Shown here in pieces: positions 55,176-56,656 of a stretch of 56,656 nucleotides of DNA. The stretch is from positions 211,741,214-211,797,869 of the forward strand of contig JBOZIK010000001.1 of assembly GCA_051453625.1 (NCBI GenBank). The letters run 5' to 3'. The notes under the pieces are model-generated. The model saw only the letters and a list, made by a program, of their open reading frames with translations. It made no database searches and had not been told where the DNA came from. How positions within the stretch are numbered: position 1 is the first letter of the stretch; every line of letters begins with the position of its first letter. Both the position numbers and the translations under genes were made by a program. The DNA is from Welwitschia mirabilis. Lineage: Eukaryota; Gnetophyta; Gnetopsida; Welwitschiales.

Positions 55176-56656
55176 CCATGGATATTTAATGGATTATTTA
55201 CCTAGTTATAATAATTCTAATCATCATTTAGTTCATTTTATAGAAACGGCCATAAAAATAAAGTAAGCATATAAGAACATTTTTCTATTCAAGATTATAA
55301 TAATAAAATATAGTTAAAGGAAATAGTCTTCCCTTTTATATCTAAATAAAAAAAATATTCTTTTCTTTTTTTAATAATAATAAAAATTATTCAAAATATA
55401 TCAAATAATATATTAATAATGCTTTAAAGAAACTAAAACATACTTAGAGCTATGCCAATCCTAGAAACATTCTTCCATGCTCATATGACAATTTCTATGG
55501 ATTAGTGCAAAGAAGGTAAACCAAAAAAAGTATAGATCGAACATAATTTTTAAAATATAAATCTTTATCTAATATATGTGTATATATTATAAGTCAATAA
55601 AAAATGATAATCTAGAGACTACATATGTTACTTAAACTACTAAAATGAAAACTCTTACATGCATGCACATTCAAAGTAAGCTAAAGAAAAAAGGTAAAAG
55701 AGGTATTTCTACAAATAAATATTACTTATAGGTAATTTAACATAAATTTATTAATGGAAATATATTTTGTATACCTAATTTTCTAAAAAATTTTATGTAA
55801 TAAGTTTAAAGATTAATTATAACTTTTTTGGGCTTCAAGAAGACATCATAGTTAAAAATTAATAATTAATTAATTATAAAGCAAAAAATAAATTATCATA
55901 GTTTTTTAGAAACCAAACATATAATGGGATTCTCATAATCCAATTTAAACTATTTTAGAATTTTAAAAATATTATCTCTAAAGTTATGAATTAAGATTAA
56001 AAACTATCAAGTTTTCTAAAATTACAGTCCTACTGCAGTTCACTAAAATGACTATAACTTTTAAAATACTTTAAGTTCTTAAATGATACAAGATTCTTTG
56101 AAAAATGTTATTCAATTTCCTACAACTTAGGATGTTCAATCTTGTAGATATTTTAATACATAGGTATAAAACATAAATTACTTGCTTACTCTTTTCTACA
56201 TTTATTTTCTAACACATTTTAATAAATAAATTTTTAAAAATAATTATTCATAGAAAAAGTTATTTTTATATTTCCATGTTCATAACATAATCCTAGACTT
56301 ACAAATTTTTTTAACTAATTTATACCTACTAATTAATAATATATGATATTTTTATCTGATTCCTCTATTCTAAAAATTTGATTTACCATAATAAAAATAT
56401 GATAAAGTTTTTACAACTACTTAGGCAATAATTTAGATCAATAAAATAGTGGATATACTAAATAATTACTTATAAAATATTTTAACTAAGTTACTAATTT
56501 AAATAATTATATAAATAAAAATTAAATCAATTCAAAAAGAATAATTTACTATGAGCCTTAGGATTTTCATGAAAGAGTACTAGCCTAAAGAGGTTTCTTT
56601 TTTTTTTTTGAGGATCAGAATTTACTTCTAATAAGATGGTTCTAATGCATAATAGA
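55176..56656. other. No gene seen: AT-rich right end
   Basis: Very AT-rich DNA with frequent TAATTA/AAATAT strings and a T run (about 56598-56609). No coding similarity, LTR end or structural RNA recognised. Confidence 0.5.

Overview
The window looks like repeat-dense nuclear DNA of a land plant, most likely a flowering plant. It is very AT-rich. Every coding stretch I can recognise belongs to plant retroelements (SIRE-type Ty1/copia, Athila-type Ty3/gypsy, a second gypsy lineage, a plant L1-type LINE), to a CACTA DNA transposon, or to a receptor-kinase fragment inside that transposon. No gene is intact. Stops and frameshifts occur throughout, and many of the stops sit where Trp or Gln codons are expected. 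I see no tRNA, rRNA, CRISPR array or bacterial-type operon. Eight runs of N (five of exactly 100) mark scaffold joins.

Layout. (1) 1-7.9 kb: two decayed SIRE-like copia copies. The first (RT-RNase H, polypurine tract, LTR ending near 4070) abuts the middle of the second copy's RT and is probably nested in it. The second has RT-RNase H, an env-like extra ORF, a polypurine tract and an LTR to about 7891. Both LTRs carry about a dozen GTCGAC-cored repeats. (2) 8.5-10.3 kb: a 5' fragment of a LINE, a gap, then a gypsy integrase with the start of its C-terminal tail. (3) 10.3-14.8 kb: featureless AT-rich DNA. (4) 14.8-19.2 kb: a LINE with 5' leader, ORF1, and ORF2 (endonuclease, RT, zf-RVT). (5) 19.5-20.4 kb: an unclassified retroelement ORF. 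(6) 20.8-34.3 kb: an LTR (element B) split by a 12.07-kb Athila-type element (element A, 21609-33677). Element A has two LTRs, a PBS, gag, pol, a polypurine tract and a 5-bp TSD (TCCAC); its pol is duplicated around a 100-N gap. (7) 35.5-36.7 kb: minus-strand LTR plus PBS of a related gypsy element (E). (8) 36.7-51 kb: a third SIRE-like element (D) interrupted inside its RT by a 9.68-kb CACTA transposon (38827-48510) with 25-bp TIRs, subterminal repeats and a 3-bp CTT TSD. The transposon carries the 3' half of an NIK/SERK-like receptor kinase gene with its introns. (9) 51.5-55.2 kb: 3' end and 3' LTR of another Athila-type element (C). (10) 55.2-56.7 kb: AT-rich DNA with nothing recognised.

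Most informative results. The nesting order can be read from target-site duplications. The kinase fragment shows DNA-level gene capture, because its introns are retained. Two unrelated LTR-retrotransposon families both carry self-complementary repeats in their LTRs (GTCGAC in SIRE-type, GTCATC...GATGAC in Athila-type). C-to-T decay can be read directly at known sites such as the primer-binding sites. No cooperating host pathway is visible; the region is a layered graveyard of mobile elements. All identifications come from reading translations by eye, without database searches.
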